From Scatolibacter rhodanostii (GTDB taxonomy: Bacteria > Bacillota > Clostridia > Oscillospirales > Acutalibacteraceae): a stretch of 64,000 nucleotides of DNA. The notes beneath the pieces are model-generated. The model made no database searches. It was given only the letters and a program-made list of their open reading frames with translations, and was not told the origin of the DNA. Made by a program: the position numbers and the translations under genes. Of the stretch, positions 51,863 to 61,859 are shown in pieces (positions within the stretch are counted from its first letter, which is position 1; the number at the start of each line of letters is the position of its first letter). The DNA lies in contig NZ_FZLO01000002.1 of NCBI RefSeq assembly GCF_900197595.1, positions 248,001 to 312,000 on the forward strand, written 5' to 3'.

Positions 51863-51892
51863 GTAATCTACTCAACCTTTAGAGTAGATTAC
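51863..51892. other. Perfect hairpin without T run
   Basis: Arms GTAATCTACTC and GAGTAGATTAC, 11 bp perfect with an eight-base loop, in the 329-base gap between the CNNM gene and rplQ. It lacks a T run on either strand, so it may be a protein site or RNA processing site. The gap contains no gene. Confidence 0.45.
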
Positions 51893-51996
51893 TAGAACTA
51901 ATATTCACATTTACCTTTACCAGCTTTTCCATACCTTTCCTTCACAAAGTATACCCAAATCTTGATTCTCTCTATAGAGATTCCCCTCTTATAATA

Positions 51997-52035
51997 AAAA
52001 CACCTATGCTTTTTATGAAAGCATAGGTGTTTTGG
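51997..52035 (-). terminator. Terminator of the ribosomal protein cluster
   Basis: 16-bp perfect stem (51997-52012 with 52018-52033) with A/T runs at both ends, just after the rplQ stop. It ends the long rpsS-to-rplQ transcript. Confidence 0.9.
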
Positions 52036-52045
52036 TTTAAATCAA

Positions 52046-52387
52046 TTAAACTAATTCTAAAATTGCCATTTCAGCGGCGTCACCACGACGCGGGCCAATT
52101 TTGGTGATTCTGGTGTATCCACCAGCTCTATCAACATATTTGGGAGCAACTTCTGTGAACAGCTTATGAGTAACTGCTTCTTTGGTGATAAAGCTGAGTA
52201 CCAAACGGCGATTGTGAAGGTTATCTTCTTTCGCGATGGTCAGCATTTTTTCAGCCATTGATTGTACCTCTTTGGCACGAGTTACTGTAGTTTCGATTTT
52301 TCCATTCTCAAAAAAGAACGTGACAAGACCTCTAAGCATAGCGGTTCTATGAGCAGTGTCTCGTCCGAGTTTTCTGGTTCTCGGCAT
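52046..52387 (-). CDS. rplQ: 50S ribosomal protein bL17
   Basis: A 113-residue large-subunit protein placed near the peptide exit tunnel. The start [17 protein letters not shown] and the [17 protein letters not shown] segment are diagnostic. It is the last gene of the alpha part of the cluster, 44 bases after rpoA, and is followed by a strong terminator. Confidence 0.98.
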   Translation of the reverse strand: MPRTRKLGRDTAHRTAMLRGLVTFFFENGKIETTVTRAKEVQSMAEKMLTIAKEDNLHNRRLVLSFITKEAVTHKLFTEVAPKYVDRAGGYTRITKIGPRRGDAAEMAILELV

Positions 52388-52431
52388 CGATATTCACTCT
52401 CCTATCTTTATATAGTAGATTATTGTTCAAA

Positions 52432-53385
52432 TCATTCGTCTTCTGGCTGAAGATTAACTCCTAAAGATTCTAGCTTCTGCATAACTTCTTCTAGTGATTT
52501 TCTTCCCAGATTGCGAACTTTCATCATGTCTTCTTCAGATTTATTTGTTAAATCTTCGACTGTATTAATCCCTGCACGTTTCAAGCAATTGAAAGAACGA
52601 ACAGATAAATCCAATTCTTCAATTGTCATTTCCAGAACTTTTTCTTTTCCGCCTTCGTCTTTTTCAATCATAATTTCAGTTGTTTTTCCCTTATCAGAGA
52701 GATCAACAAACAAGCTCAAATGATCTGTTAAAACTTTTGCGGCAAGAGAAACAGCCTCTTGTGCATTAATAACACCATTCGTCCAAACTTCAAGTGTAAG
52801 CTTGTCAAAATCAATGCTTTGACCAACACGGGTATTTTCAACGTTGAAATTAACTTTCAGCACTGGTGTATAGATAGAATCAACTGCTATCACACCAATC
52901 ACTTCGTTGTCCATGTTCTGCTTATTTCTTTCACTTGATATATATCCGCGGCCTTTGCTCAGCGTTAACTCCATGAAAAGCTTAGCGCCTTCTCCAAGGG
53001 TTGCAATATGGAGTTCCGGATTTAAAATCTCAACTTCACTGTCGCAACTGATTGAACCAGCTGTGACTTCACAGGGACCTTCTGCTGAAATTTCAACAAT
53101 CTTTTCACCGTCAGAATGTAGTTTTGCCACAATTCCTTTGATATTCAGCACAATTTCGGTCACGTCTTCTTTCACACCGGGAACAGTAGAAAACTCATGA
53201 AGAACACCGTCAATTTTAACCGATTTCACGGCGACACCAGGCAAACTGGAAAGCAGCACTCTTCTGAGGCTGTTGCCAAGTGTTGTGCCAAATCCTCTTT
53301 CGAGAGGTTCTACCACAAATTTACCATATGTGTTGTCTTCGGATATCTCTTCAAGCTCTATGAGGGGCTTTTCTATCTCAATCAT
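52432..53385 (-). CDS. rpoA: RNA polymerase alpha subunit
   Basis: A 317-residue polymerase assembly and promoter-contact subunit. The N-terminal dimer domain shows [28 protein letters not shown]. The C-terminal domain that binds UP elements and regulators (about residues 240-317) shows [22 protein letters not shown]. The ATG at 53385 follows AAGGAGG; longer frames upstream are not coding. rpsD, which usually precedes it, is absent: a 139-base gap separates it from rpsK, containing a hairpin AGATAAG/CTTATCT. Confidence 0.98.
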   Translation of the reverse strand: MIEIEKPLIELEEISEDNTYGKFVVEPLERGFGTTLGNSLRRVLLSSLPGVAVKSVKIDGVLHEFSTVPGVKEDVTEIVLNIKGIVAKLHSDGEKIVEISAEGPCEVTAGSISCDSEVEILNPELHIATLGEGAKLFMELTLSKGRGYISSERNKQNMDNEVIGVIAVDSIYTPVLKVNFNVENTRVGQSIDFDKLTLEVWTNGVINAQEAVSLAAKVLTDHLSLFVDLSDKGKTTEIMIEKDEGGKEKVLEMTIEELDLSVRSFNCLKRAGINTVEDLTNKSEEDMMKVRNLGRKSLEEVMQKLESLGVNLQPEDE

Positions 53386-53524
53386 CCGTGATCCTCCTTT
53401 TACATTGATTCTCCGGCAAATATTTCTGTCGGATCTTGTGCCACAGCCATGCACGTCAGCATGGGGTTTTCCTAAAGATAAGCAACTTTAAGTTCCTTAT
53501 CTTCTGGGCAACTTGTAAGATAGG

Positions 53525-53923
53525 CTAGATGCGTCTTCTTTTCGGAGGACGGCATCCGTTATGCGGAATAGGTGTGACGTCTTTGATCATGCTGACATCC
53601 AGTCCGGCAGCTTGCAAAGCACGAATAGCGGCTTCACGTCCTGCACCAGGACCTTTAACATATACTTCAACGGATTTCATACCATGTTCCATTGCCAATT
53701 TAGCAGCTGTTTCTGCAGCTGTTTGTGCGGCAAAAGGAGTGGATTTTCTGGAGCCTCTGAAGCCGAGTTCGCCGGAGCTTGCCCAAGAAATCGCATTGCC
53801 CTGAACATCAGTGATGGTAACGATTGTGTTGTTAAAAGTGGACTGAATATGCGCTGCACCGCGCTCAATATTCTTGCGCTCGCGGCGGCGGCGTGTATTG
53901 GTTTTACCTTTTTGTGCTGCCAT
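53525..53923 (-). CDS. rpsK: 30S ribosomal protein uS11
   Basis: A 132-residue platform protein of the small subunit. The family pattern [44 protein letters not shown] and the C-terminal [18 protein letters not shown] are intact. It follows rpsM by 15 bases. Confidence 0.98.
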   Translation of the reverse strand: MAAQKGKTNTRRRRERKNIERGAAHIQSTFNNTIVTITDVQGNAISWASSGELGFRGSRKSTPFAAQTAAETAAKLAMEHGMKSVEVYVKGPGAGREAAIRALQAAGLDVSMIKDVTPIPHNGCRPPKRRRI

Positions 53924-53938
53924 TTTTATCCCTCCCGA

Positions 53939-54307
53939 TTATTTCTTCTTGTTCGCCATGGTCTTTCTCGGACCCTTGCGTGTTCTTGCATTTGTTTTGG
54001 TCCTTTGACCTCTTACCGGAAGGCCTTTACGATGACGGATACCACGGTAGCAGCCAATTTCAATCAATCTCTTGATGTCAAAAGCTGTTTTACGGCGAAG
54101 ATCACCCTCAACCTTACAGTTTTTATCAATATATTCTCTCAGCTTTGCAGTGTCATCTTCTGAAAGATCTCTAACGCGGATATCAGGATCTACTCCGCTT
54201 TCTTTACAGATGATTTCGGCTGTTCTGCGTCCAATACCATAAACATAGGTAAGAGCAATTTCAATTCTCTTATCTCTTGGTAAGTCAATGCCTGAAATAC
54301 GAGCCAT
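53939..54307 (-). CDS. rpsM: 30S ribosomal protein uS13
   Basis: A 122-residue head protein that bridges the subunits and touches P-site tRNA. It starts [25 protein letters not shown] and ends in the basic tail [20 protein letters not shown]. Confidence 0.98.
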   Translation of the reverse strand: MARISGIDLPRDKRIEIALTYVYGIGRRTAEIICKESGVDPDIRVRDLSEDDTAKLREYIDKNCKVEGDLRRKTAFDIKRLIEIGCYRGIRHRKGLPVRGQRTKTNARTRKGPRKTMANKKK

Positions 54308-54340
54308 ACTTACACCTCCATATTTAGTAGCCCGGGAAAA

Positions 54341-54454
54341 TTAGCCCTGGCGCTGCTTATGCTTCGGGTTCTCACAGATCACCATGACTTTACCCTTACG
54401 CTTAATAATTTTGCATTTCTCACACATTTTCTTGACAGAAGGTCTGACTTTCAT
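54341..54454 (-). CDS. rpmJ: 50S ribosomal protein bL36
   Basis: A 37-residue zinc-ribbon protein read directly from the [20 protein letters not shown] at the start, the second ligand pair in [10 protein letters not shown], and a final RQG before TAA. It has the Cys-Cys-Cys-His zinc-binding form. AGGAGG lies ten bases before the ATG. Confidence 0.97.
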   Translation of the reverse strand: MKVRPSVKKMCEKCKIIKRKGKVMVICENPKHKQRQG

Positions 54455-54488
54455 ATTGTGTGCCCTCCTTTTTATTAGGGTTTCTGAC

Positions 54489-54533
54489 TTCTGGTGTAGT
54501 TGGCAGGCGAGTCCATTATAACCTGCCCCAGAA
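54489..54533 (-). other. Nested hairpin in the infA-rpmJ gap
   Basis: TTCTGG/CCAGAA outer arms and GGCAGG/CCTGCC inner arms form a composite stem with a seven-base bulge on one side, in a 95-base gap between infA and rpmJ. It is structured, with no T run directly after it. Confidence 0.5.
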
Positions 54534-54549
54534 GAATTTATTGTCGAAT

Positions 54550-54768
54550 TTACTTAGAACGCCATGTAATGCGCCCTTTGGTTAGGTCATAAGGTGACAT
54601 TTCAACTGTTACCTTATCTCCCGGAAGGATACGAATGAAGTTCATTCGTAGCTTGCCAGAAATGTGTGCCAAAATAATATGTCCATTTGGCAGCTCAACC
54701 TTAAACATAGCATTGGGGAGTGCCTCTGTAACCACTCCGTTAATCTCAATTACATCCTGTTTTGACAT
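54550..54768 (-). CDS. infA: Translation initiation factor IF-1
   Basis: A 72-residue OB-fold factor that sits in the ribosomal A site during initiation. It starts [22 protein letters not shown] and contains [19 protein letters not shown] and the end [13 protein letters not shown]. The ATG at 54768 follows GGAGG; the in-frame start at 54789 would overlap the preceding gene. Confidence 0.98.
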   Translation of the reverse strand: MSKQDVIEINGVVTEALPNAMFKVELPNGHIILAHISGKLRMNFIRILPGDKVTVEMSPYDLTKGRITWRSK

Positions 54769-54782
54769 GTAAAACCTCCATA

Positions 54783-55049
54783 TCAGCAATAAGCCTTATC
54801 GTCATCGGATTTATTCATAAATGCCCTCAAGGCGATTTTGATGTGCCGGTTTGTCTTTAGCTTTTCTTCATCTAGTCGTTCTGTTGTCGGTGCCAAATGA
54901 ATCAGCTTTTTCTTCTTTGGTTTCTCAAGTGTTCTGCGTTTGCCGTCACATACCAAGGCATAGGGCAGCTGAAGTTCCAGAATGACCTGAAAATCCCCTT
55001 TATCATGTCCGGCCTTTGACTTTACAACCTGCCCTCTTTTTATCTCCAT
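54783..55049 (-). CDS. KOW-domain RNA-binding protein (L14e-like)
   Basis: An 88-residue protein with an N-terminal KOW motif ([24 protein letters not shown]) and a basic, lysine-rich middle ([15 protein letters not shown]). Many Clostridia carry this gene exactly between map and infA. It is thought to bind RNA or ribosomes, but its role is not settled. ATG at 55049 follows GAGG at nine bases; a TTG at 55064, overlapping the map stop, is the alternative. Confidence 0.88.
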   Translation of the reverse strand: MEIKRGQVVKSKAGHDKGDFQVILELQLPYALVCDGKRRTLEKPKKKKLIHLAPTTERLDEEKLKTNRHIKIALRAFMNKSDDDKAYC

Positions 55050-55060
55050 ATCTTCAAACC

Positions 55061-55813
55061 TCAATCCGGTATCGTTAAAATAACCGGACCGTTTTCGGTA
55101 ATGGCTATGGTGTGTTCAAAGTGAGCTGAAAGTTTGCTATCTCGTGTTACCGTTGTCCAACCGTCTTCAAGGATATGAACCTTTTCAGTACCTTGGTTAA
55201 TCATTGGTTCGATAGCAATTGTCATGCCTTTTAACAGTCGCACGCCCCTGCCGGGTGTGCCGTAATTGGGAACGCTTGGATCTTCGTGCAGCTTCGCACC
55301 TACTCCGTGGCCGACAAATTCTCGTACCACCGAGTAACCGCGCGCTTCGGCATACTCCTGCACCGCATGGCCTATATCGCCGATACGGTTTCCGGGCTTT
55401 GCCTGCTCAATTCCTTTGAACAAGCTTTCCTTTGTTGCGTCCAAAAGCTTTTGGGCTTCGTCACTAATTTTTCCGCAAGGATATGTCCAAGCATTATCGC
55501 CGTGGAAACCTTTAAAATAGGCACCGACATCAATGTCAACAATATCGCCTTGCTTCAAAATTTCGTGTTTGGATGGTATGCCGTGGACAACCACTTCATT
55601 TAAAGAAATACAGGCGCTGGCCGGAAATCCGTTATAATCGAGAAAGCTGGGCACAGCGCCCATTTTCTCGATATAATGACGGACAGCTTGGTCAATTTCC
55701 CAAGTGGAAACACCGGGTTCGACCATTTCTCCGGCAAGCTTTAGCGCATTCGCAGAAATTTTACAAGCTTCTTTCATAAAAGAAAGCTCTCGACTGGTTT
55801 TTAAAACAATCAT
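55061..55813 (-). CDS. map: Methionine aminopeptidase, type I
   Basis: A 250-residue metalloprotease that removes the first methionine of new proteins. Metal ligands are visible in DIVDIDVGAYFKGFHGDNAWT (two Asp), GHGVGAKLHEDP (His), EPMINQG (Glu) and HFEHTIAITENGP (the last Glu near ENGP). The ATG at 55813 follows GGAG; the frame extends to 55858 but would overlap adk. Confidence 0.97.
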   Translation of the reverse strand: MIVLKTSRELSFMKEACKISANALKLAGEMVEPGVSTWEIDQAVRHYIEKMGAVPSFLDYNGFPASACISLNEVVVHGIPSKHEILKQGDIVDIDVGAYFKGFHGDNAWTYPCGKISDEAQKLLDATKESLFKGIEQAKPGNRIGDIGHAVQEYAEARGYSVVREFVGHGVGAKLHEDPSVPNYGTPGRGVRLLKGMTIAIEPMINQGTEKVHILEDGWTTVTRDSKLSAHFEHTIAITENGPVILTIPD

Positions 55814-55841
55814 GATTTGACTCCATTCTTTTGGGTTTTCA

Positions 55842-56480
55842 TCATGCCTGTTTGGCAACCGCTTCTAAGACAAGTTTGGTAGTATCAGCCACTTCTTCTT
55901 GTCCCTCTACGATAAACAGCTTGCCCTGTTTGCTGTAAAAATCTTTCAAAGGCTCTGTCTGGTCATGATAAACGTCCAAACGATCCTTCACAGTATCGGG
56001 GTGGTCATCCTTACGCTGAATAAGGGTGCCTCCGCAAGCATTGCAGATGCCTTCTTTAGCAGGCTTTTTATAAAGCATGTGATAAGAAGAACCGCATTTC
56101 TCACAGACACGGCGACCAGACATTCTGGTGACGATTCTTTCGTCTGACACCTCAATGTCAATGACTTTATCAATCACTACACCCATTTTATCCAGTGCCT
56201 CGGCCTGCGGGATGGTTCTGGGGAAACCATCAAGAATGAAACCATTCTTGCAGTCTTCCTCTGCCAAGCGGTCTTTGATGATTCCGATGAGAATCTCATC
56301 TGGCACCAAAGCGCCTTTATCCATATAGGATTTTGCTTTCAGACCCATCTCCGTGCCGCTTTTCAGCGCTTCTCTTAAAATATTTCCTGTCGAAATGGCA
56401 GGAATATTATATTCGTTACAAACTACTTCAGCCTGTGTACCTTTTCCAGCACCGGGGGCTCCTAAAAAAATCAGATTCAT
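55842..56480 (-). CDS. adk: Adenylate kinase
   Basis: A 212-residue nucleotide kinase (ATP + AMP to 2 ADP). P-loop GAPGAGKGTQA, the AMP site GFPRTIPQAEALD, and the LID with a four-cysteine zinc knot (CEKCGSSYH and CNACGGTL), typical of Gram-positive enzymes. It lies between secY and map. Confidence 0.98.
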   Translation of the reverse strand: MNLIFLGAPGAGKGTQAEVVCNEYNIPAISTGNILREALKSGTEMGLKAKSYMDKGALVPDEILIGIIKDRLAEEDCKNGFILDGFPRTIPQAEALDKMGVVIDKVIDIEVSDERIVTRMSGRRVCEKCGSSYHMLYKKPAKEGICNACGGTLIQRKDDHPDTVKDRLDVYHDQTEPLKDFYSKQGKLFIVEGQEEVADTTKLVLEAVAKQA

Positions 56481-56495
56481 TCTTTTCTCCTCTCG

Positions 56496-57812
56496 TTAAT
56501 CCAAGAATCCCTTATAATGACGCATCATCATTTGAGATTCAAGCTGTTTCACTGTTTCCAAAGCTACACCAACCATAATGATGGTTGAAGTACCTGCTAT
56601 GGTCAGACTTGCCATACCTGTGGCTCTGCCATAAATCATAGGAACAATAGAAATTACGGAAAGGAACAAAGCACCAATCAAGGTTACCTTTGAAAGAATT
56701 TTAGAAATAAAATCAGAAGTCGGTCTGCCGGGACGAATACCAGGAATCGTGCCGTTGCTCTGACGCAGGTTGTTCGCCATCTCAATAGGATTATACTGAA
56801 TAACCATGTAGAAATATGCAAACATGAGGATTAAAAAGAAATAAATAACCATGTAAGCTCCGCCAGTGTTCTGCATCGCTTTTAAAATCTTTTCAAACAG
56901 GCCGCCTTCTTTTGGTGAAATAAAAATCGCAAGAAGACTTGGAATGGAAAGAATGGAGCTAGCAAAGATAACCGGCATAACACCGCTCATCGCTACCTTA
57001 ATTGGTAAGAAAGAGCTTTGTCCGCCATACATTTTGCGTCCGACAACTTTTTTAGCATATTGAACAGGAATTCTTCTCTCTGCTTCGTTCATAAAGATAA
57101 TCAGCCAAATAATGCCAAGGAACAAAATAACAAACAGCGGAGAAAGAATAAAGTATTTACCATAGTTGGCTGAATCTTCAAGAGCCATTTTAAAGAACTC
57201 CCAAACGCCGCCAAATGTTACCGGAAGTCTTGCGACAATGCCGGCAAACAAAAGAATGGAAATACCATTGCCAATCCCTTTGTCATTAATCTGCTCGCCC
57301 ATCCACATGATAATAGCTGTACCTGCTGTAAAGCTCAATACCATAACAATTGCCGCAAACACGCCAGAAAAACCAGTGGTGTAATTGACAATGCTGTTGT
57401 TACGAAGGAAGAAATAATAACCAATTCCTGTGATAAGACCTAAACCGACAGTGACAAATCGCGTAATCATCGCAATTTTCTTTCTGCCGACTTCGCCTTC
57501 TTTTGCAAGCCTCTCCAGTGCCGGAATGGCCACCTGTAAAAGCTGCATAATAATAGAACTGTTGATGTAAGGGGAGATACCAAGAGCAAACAAAGTTGCC
57601 CTTGAGAAAGCATCACCCGTCATCATGTTCAGCATGCCCCAGCTTCCGCCGCTTTGCTGCACACTGTTCATAAGCTGTGAAAGTGCATCCATGTTTAAAA
57701 ACGGCATCGGAATCGCAGAACCAAAACGAAAGGCTACAACAATTGCCAGAGTGAAGAGTATTTTCTTGCGTAAATCAGGAATCTTCCATGCGTTTTTTAA
57801 CGTTTGAAGCAT
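56496..57812 (-). CDS. secY: Preprotein translocase subunit SecY
   Basis: A 438-residue channel with ten membrane helices that passes unfolded proteins across the membrane with SecA. The conserved plug and helix 2 region GGSWGMLNMMTGDAFSRATLFALGISPYINSSIIMQLL is visible. So are the cytoplasmic contact loop RRIPVQYAKKVVGRKMYGG and the C-terminal ESQMMMRHYKGFL. The ATG at 57812 overlaps the rplO stop by one base (TGATG). Confidence 0.97.
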   Translation of the reverse strand: MLQTLKNAWKIPDLRKKILFTLAIVVAFRFGSAIPMPFLNMDALSQLMNSVQQSGGSWGMLNMMTGDAFSRATLFALGISPYINSSIIMQLLQVAIPALERLAKEGEVGRKKIAMITRFVTVGLGLITGIGYYFFLRNNSIVNYTTGFSGVFAAIVMVLSFTAGTAIIMWMGEQINDKGIGNGISILLFAGIVARLPVTFGGVWEFFKMALEDSANYGKYFILSPLFVILFLGIIWLIIFMNEAERRIPVQYAKKVVGRKMYGGQSSFLPIKVAMSGVMPVIFASSILSIPSLLAIFISPKEGGLFEKILKAMQNTGGAYMVIYFFLILMFAYFYMVIQYNPIEMANNLRQSNGTIPGIRPGRPTSDFISKILSKVTLIGALFLSVISIVPMIYGRATGMASLTIAGTSTIIMVGVALETVKQLESQMMMRHYKGFLD

Positions 57813-58252
57813 CAAATCACCTCGGTCTTTCCGCCCGCAGCTTCGATTTTCTCCTTGGCCGCTGCAGAAAAGGCACTAGCTTTTACCGTCAATTTTTTTG
57901 TGATTTCGCCGTTAGATAGAATTTTCACTCCATCGCAGACTTTTTTAATGATACCAGCTTCAACGAGAGCTGCTGCATCTACTGTAGCACCGTCCTCAAA
58001 GCAGTTGAGTTTTTCAACATTAATGGCAGCATATTCAGTTCTGAAGATATTATTGAAACCTCTCTTCGGAACTCTTCTCTGAAGAGGCATTTGGCCGCCT
58101 TCAAAACCAGCACGGACACCGCCGCCAGATCTTGCATTCTGTCCTTTGTGACCTTTACCGGAAGTTTTACCTTGACCGGATCCATGTCCACGACCGATAC
58201 GCTTTGATACTTTTGTTGCGCCGGGTGTTGCTGTTAACTGTTCTAGTTTCAT
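57812..58252 (-). CDS. rplO: 50S ribosomal protein uL15
   Basis: A 146-residue large-subunit protein. The glycine-rich N-terminus [28 protein letters not shown] is diagnostic. The ATG at 58252 follows GGGAGG; coupled to secY through a one-base overlap. Confidence 0.97.
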   Translation of the reverse strand: MKLEQLTATPGATKVSKRIGRGHGSGQGKTSGKGHKGQNARSGGGVRAGFEGGQMPLQRRVPKRGFNNIFRTEYAAINVEKLNCFEDGATVDAAALVEAGIIKKVCDGVKILSNGEITKKLTVKASAFSAAAKEKIEAAGGKTEVI

Positions 58253-58268
58253 GCCTTGCACCTCCCTC

Positions 58269-58445
58269 TTACTTGCTTACCTCTACGAGATGAGCGATTT
58301 TTTTCACCTTGCCCTGTGTTTGGGCATTATCAGGTTGCTCCGTTTTATCCCCGATTTTTCTCAAACCGAGGGATTCGGCGGTTGCAATCTGGTCTTTCTT
58401 ACTGCCGATTATGCTTTTCTTCAAAGTGACTGTAATATTTGCCAT
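58269..58445 (-). CDS. rpmD: 50S ribosomal protein uL30
   Basis: A 58-residue protein read directly from the DNA, starting [19 protein letters not shown] and ending [11 protein letters not shown], with [21 protein letters not shown] in between. It is in the normal position between rpsE and rplO. Confidence 0.95.
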   Translation of the reverse strand: MANITVTLKKSIIGSKKDQIATAESLGLRKIGDKTEQPDNAQTQGKVKKIAHLVEVSK

Positions 58446-58458
58446 TTTGCACCCTCCT

Positions 58459-58959
58459 TTACAGAATCTCTTTTACAGATTTGCCGCGAATCGCTGCCAC
58501 TTGTTCAGCAGAACGCAGACTGGCAAGCCCTTCCATTGTTGCACGAACAACATTGCAAGGATTGTTAGAGCGAAGCGCCTTTGTACGAATGTCCTGAATG
58601 CCGACACTTTCAACCACTGCACGAACTGCGCCGCCGGCGATAACGCCTGTACCGGGAGCAGCTGGTTTCAGCAGCACTCTGCCTGCACCGAATTCACCCA
58701 TCACTTCATGCGGAATGGTGGATCCACGAAGTGAAATTTCAATCAAATTTTTCTTTGCATCTTCAATGCCTTTACGGATAGCATCTGGAACTTCGCCAGC
58801 TTTACCAATTCCAAAGCCAACAATTCCTTCGCCGTTTCCGACAACAACCAAAGCAGAGAATTTAAAGATTCTTCCGCCCTTAACTGTTTTTGCAACGCGG
58901 TTAATAGAAACCACACGCTCTTTCAAATCAAGCACCGATGCGTCAATTTTAGTAGCCAA
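58459..58959 (-). CDS. rpsE: 30S ribosomal protein uS5
   Basis: A 166-residue accuracy-related small-subunit protein. The N-terminal double-stranded RNA-binding fold includes [17 protein letters not shown] and [20 protein letters not shown], where spectinomycin-resistance changes occur in other species. The C-terminal half has [20 protein letters not shown]. Confidence 0.98.
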   Translation of the reverse strand: MATKIDASVLDLKERVVSINRVAKTVKGGRIFKFSALVVVGNGEGIVGFGIGKAGEVPDAIRKGIEDAKKNLIEISLRGSTIPHEVMGEFGAGRVLLKPAAPGTGVIAGGAVRAVVESVGIQDIRTKALRSNNPCNVVRATMEGLASLRSAEQVAAIRGKSVKEIL

Positions 58960-58975
58960 ACTCTATTCCTCCTTC

Positions 58976-59335
58976 TTAGAAGTTCAGGCCGCCCTGACGG
59001 GCGCCGTCGGCCAGCTCTTTGACACGGCCGTGGAAAATATGTCCTCCGCGGTCAAATACCACGTCGGTGATTCCTTTTTCAGATGCTCTTTTGGCAATCA
59101 GCTTGCCAACTTCAAGAGCTGCTTCTTTGTTTCCGCCGTTCCCGCTGATTTCTTTATCCAATGTGGATGCTGCGCAAAGGGTAACACCTTTTACATCATC
59201 AATCAACTGAGCATAAATGTTAGCGCTGGAGCGGAAAACGTTCAAACGAGGTCTTTCTGCCGTGCCGCTTATTTTACCGCGCACTCTTCTATGGCGGCGC
59301 AGTCTGGCTTTATTGGTATCCGGCTTCTTTACCAT
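58976..59335 (-). CDS. rplR: 50S ribosomal protein uL18
   Basis: A 119-residue 5S rRNA-binding protein: [37 protein letters not shown] and the C-terminal [22 protein letters not shown]. The ATG at 59335 is preferred over GTG at 59344, which touches the ribosome site. Confidence 0.97.
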   Translation of the reverse strand: MVKKPDTNKARLRRHRRVRGKISGTAERPRLNVFRSSANIYAQLIDDVKGVTLCAASTLDKEISGNGGNKEAALEVGKLIAKRASEKGITDVVFDRGGHIFHGRVKELADGARQGGLNF

Positions 59336-59354
59336 ATTGATCACACTCCTTTAA

Positions 59355-59897
59355 TTATTTACCCTTACCGGCTTTTCCTTCTTTGCGGCGAACAACTTCG
59401 TTAGCATAACGAATGCCCTTGCCTTTATAAGGCTCTGGCGGACGTTTTTCACGAACTTCTGCTGCAAATTGGCCGACTTTTTGTTTGTCGATACCGACAA
59501 TAATGATTTTGTTTGGTCCGGGAACTTCAATTTTAACTTCATCGGTTTCTTCTACAATCACTTGATGTGAGTAGCCGATATTCATAACAAGGTTTGTGCC
59601 TTGTTTTTGAACACGATAACCAACGCCCAAAATATCCAGTTCCTTTTTGAATCCCTCTGTAACACCTGTCACCATATTAGCGATTAGTGTACGGGTCAGA
59701 CCATGAAGAGCTCTGTTCTCTTTCGCGTCGTTTGGACGAGAAACAGTCAGTTCAGCACCCTCAATTGCAATACTCATATTCGGGTCAAACTTTTGTGTGA
59801 GTGTACCTTTCGGTCCTTTCACGGATACTACGCTGCCGTCAACTTTAACTTCGACGCCGGCGGGAATATTTATGGGTTTTCTTCCAATTCTCGACAT
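59355..59897 (-). CDS. rplF: 50S ribosomal protein uL6
   Basis: A 180-residue protein near the factor-binding site. It starts [20 protein letters not shown] and ends with the signature [22 protein letters not shown]. Confidence 0.98.
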   Translation of the reverse strand: MSRIGRKPINIPAGVEVKVDGSVVSVKGPKGTLTQKFDPNMSIAIEGAELTVSRPNDAKENRALHGLTRTLIANMVTGVTEGFKKELDILGVGYRVQKQGTNLVMNIGYSHQVIVEETDEVKIEVPGPNKIIIVGIDKQKVGQFAAEVREKRPPEPYKGKGIRYANEVVRRKEGKAGKGK

Positions 59898-59915
59898 ACT
59901 ATCGCACCCCCTTAA

Positions 59916-60314
59916 TTACCAAATGAACGCCAGCACTTCGCCGCCGACATTTTCTTTTCTTGCCTGTCTGTCTGTCATGATTCCTTTAGAAGTAGAAACC
60001 AAAGCAACGCCAAGGCCCTTCATGACTTTTGGCAACTCTTCTGCATTTGAATAAATGCGAAGACCTGGTTTTGAAACTCTTTTGAGTCCCTTAATAACAG
60101 GTGTTTTGCCTTCTGAATATTTGAGTACAACTTTAATCATACCCTGTTTGCCATCTTCGGCTGTTGAAAAACTCTTCACATAACCTTCATTAACAAGAAT
60201 CTGGCAAATCGCTTTCTTCATGTTTGAAGCGGGAATCTCAACGGTATCATGCTTTGCAGACTGCGCATTTCGGATACGAGTAAGCAAATCGGCAATTGTA
60301 TCTGTAACTTGCAT
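59916..60314 (-). CDS. rpsH: 30S ribosomal protein uS8
   Basis: A 132-residue 16S-binding protein: [28 protein letters not shown] near the start and [30 protein letters not shown] at the end. In many bacteria its homologue also represses the cluster by binding its mRNA; I did not identify such a site here. Confidence 0.98.
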   Translation of the reverse strand: MQVTDTIADLLTRIRNAQSAKHDTVEIPASNMKKAICQILVNEGYVKSFSTAEDGKQGMIKVVLKYSEGKTPVIKGLKRVSKPGLRIYSNAEELPKVMKGLGVALVSTSKGIMTDRQARKENVGGEVLAFIW

Positions 60315-60336
60315 GTGAATAACCTCCTTATCCTTC

Positions 60337-60522
60337 TTACCAGCTTGCTTTTCTTACGCCAGGAATTTCGCCTTTATAGGCAAGTTCTCTGAAGCAAATA
60401 CGGCATATACCGAATTTACGAAGGTAGGCATGCGGCCTGCCACAGATTTTGCATCTGTTATATTCTCTTGTGGAGAATTTTTGCGTTCTTTGTTGTTTAA
60501 CCTTCATTGAAGTCTTGGCCAC
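60337..60522 (-). CDS. rpsZ: 30S ribosomal protein uS14, zinc-binding type Z
   Basis: A 61-residue protein with four zinc cysteines, [24 protein letters not shown], so the short zinc form is the one in the main cluster. Confidence 0.97.
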   Translation of the reverse strand: MAKTSMKVKQQRTQKFSTREYNRCKICGRPHAYLRKFGICRICFRELAYKGEIPGVRKASW

Positions 60523-60533
60523 AGTATCCCTCC

Positions 60534-61073
60534 TTATTTTGTAAACGGAGCGCCCATTAGAGTTAAGAACTCTCTGGCCTCTTCGTCTGTTTTTGCGGTT
60601 GTTACGAAACAGATATCCATTCCGCGAACCTTGTCAATCTTATCATACTCAATTTCAGGGAAAATGAGTTGCTCTTTGATTCCCATGTTGTAGTTGCCGC
60701 GTCCGTCAAAAGAATTCGGATTGATTCCTCTGAAGTCACGAACTCTGGGAAGAGCCACGTTGAAAAGACGATCTAGGAATTCATACATTCTGTCGCCTCG
60801 AAGTGTTACTTTAAGGCCGATTGCCATGCCCTCACGCAGCTTAAAGTTAGCAACGGATTTTTTTGCACGGCACACCATCGGTTTTTGACCTGTAATTTTC
60901 ATCAGGTCTCCGCTGATAGCGTCAATTGCTTTTGAGTTATCTTTTGCTTCGCCAGCGCCAACGTTCACTACGATTTTATCTAGAGCAGGAATTTCCATAA
61001 CGCTCTTGTAGCCAAACTTTTTCATCAGCGCAGGAGCAGCTTCGCTTTTATAAAAATCCTTCAGTCTTGGCAT
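60534..61073 (-). CDS. rplE: 50S ribosomal protein uL5
   Basis: A 179-residue 5S rRNA-binding protein in contact with P-site tRNA. Visible: [41 protein letters not shown] and [23 protein letters not shown] at 61073, one codon inside the open frame that starts at a TTG. Confidence 0.98.
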   Translation of the reverse strand: MPRLKDFYKSEAAPALMKKFGYKSVMEIPALDKIVVNVGAGEAKDNSKAIDAISGDLMKITGQKPMVCRAKKSVANFKLREGMAIGLKVTLRGDRMYEFLDRLFNVALPRVRDFRGINPNSFDGRGNYNMGIKEQLIFPEIEYDKIDKVRGMDICFVTTAKTDEEAREFLTLMGAPFTK

Positions 61074-61087
61074 CAATTATTTCCCCC

Positions 61088-61414
61088 TTACAGCGACTCG
61101 CCGCATTTTCTGCAGATGCGTTCTTTCGTGCCGTCGTTCAAAATTTTGTGACCAACACGGGTGGGCTTTCCGCAGTGTGAGCAGACGATTTGCACTTTGC
61201 AGGAATAAAGGGCAGATTCAGCTTTGATAATGCCGCCTGCTTCACCCATTTTCTTGGGTTTAACATGCTTAGAAACAAAGTTTGCGTTTTCAACGATGAC
61301 TTTGCCTTCTTTTGGGCTGACCTGTAAAACCTTACCTTTTTTCCCGCGGTCTTTGCCGCTCATAATCATAACGGTGTCACCGGTTTTTACATGAACTTTT
61401 TTATCTTGATTCAT
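61088..61414 (-). CDS. rplX: 50S ribosomal protein uL24
   Basis: A 108-residue assembly-initiating protein with a KOW motif (VKTGDTVMIMSGKDRGKKGKVLQV). It keeps a C-terminal zinc ribbon (CSHCGKPTRV...CRKCGESL), absent in E. coli but common in Clostridia. Confidence 0.98.
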   Translation of the reverse strand: MNQDKKVHVKTGDTVMIMSGKDRGKKGKVLQVSPKEGKVIVENANFVSKHVKPKKMGEAGGIIKAESALYSCKVQIVCSHCGKPTRVGHKILNDGTKERICRKCGESL

Positions 61415-61429
61415 TTCCGTGCACCTCCA

Positions 61430-61798
61430 TTAAAGTACTTCCGGGGCAAGTGAGAGTATTTTCATGTACTCTTTGTCACGAAGTTCTCTCGCAACCGGTC
61501 CAAAAATACGTGTTCCCCTGGGGTTCTTGTCATCTCTGATAATAACGGCTGCGTTCTCGTCAAATCTGATGTAAGTTCCGTCGTCACGACGAACACCAAA
61601 TGCTGAACGAACGATAACAGCCTTTACAACGTCACCTTTTTTAACAACGCCGCCGGGTGCTGCTTTTTTAACAGAAGCTACTATAACATCACCGATATTG
61701 GCATATCTTCTGCCAGTGCCGCCCAGAACGCGAATGCACATAATTTCTTTCGCGCCGGTGTTGTCGGCAACCTTGAGATAAGATTCTTGCTGTATCAC
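61430..61798 (-). CDS. rplN: 50S ribosomal protein uL14
   Basis: A 122-residue subunit-interface protein: [27 protein letters not shown] and [29 protein letters not shown] are diagnostic. Confidence 0.98.
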   Translation of the reverse strand: MIQQESYLKVADNTGAKEIMCIRVLGGTGRRYANIGDVIVASVKKAAPGGVVKKGDVVKAVIVRSAFGVRRDDGTYIRFDENAAVIIRDDKNPRGTRIFGPVARELRDKEYMKILSLAPEVL

Positions 61799-61859
61799 AG
61801 TGCGTTCCTCCTTTACTTAGGCCAAATTTAAATTTGTGCCAATTAAAACTTTGCCAAAT

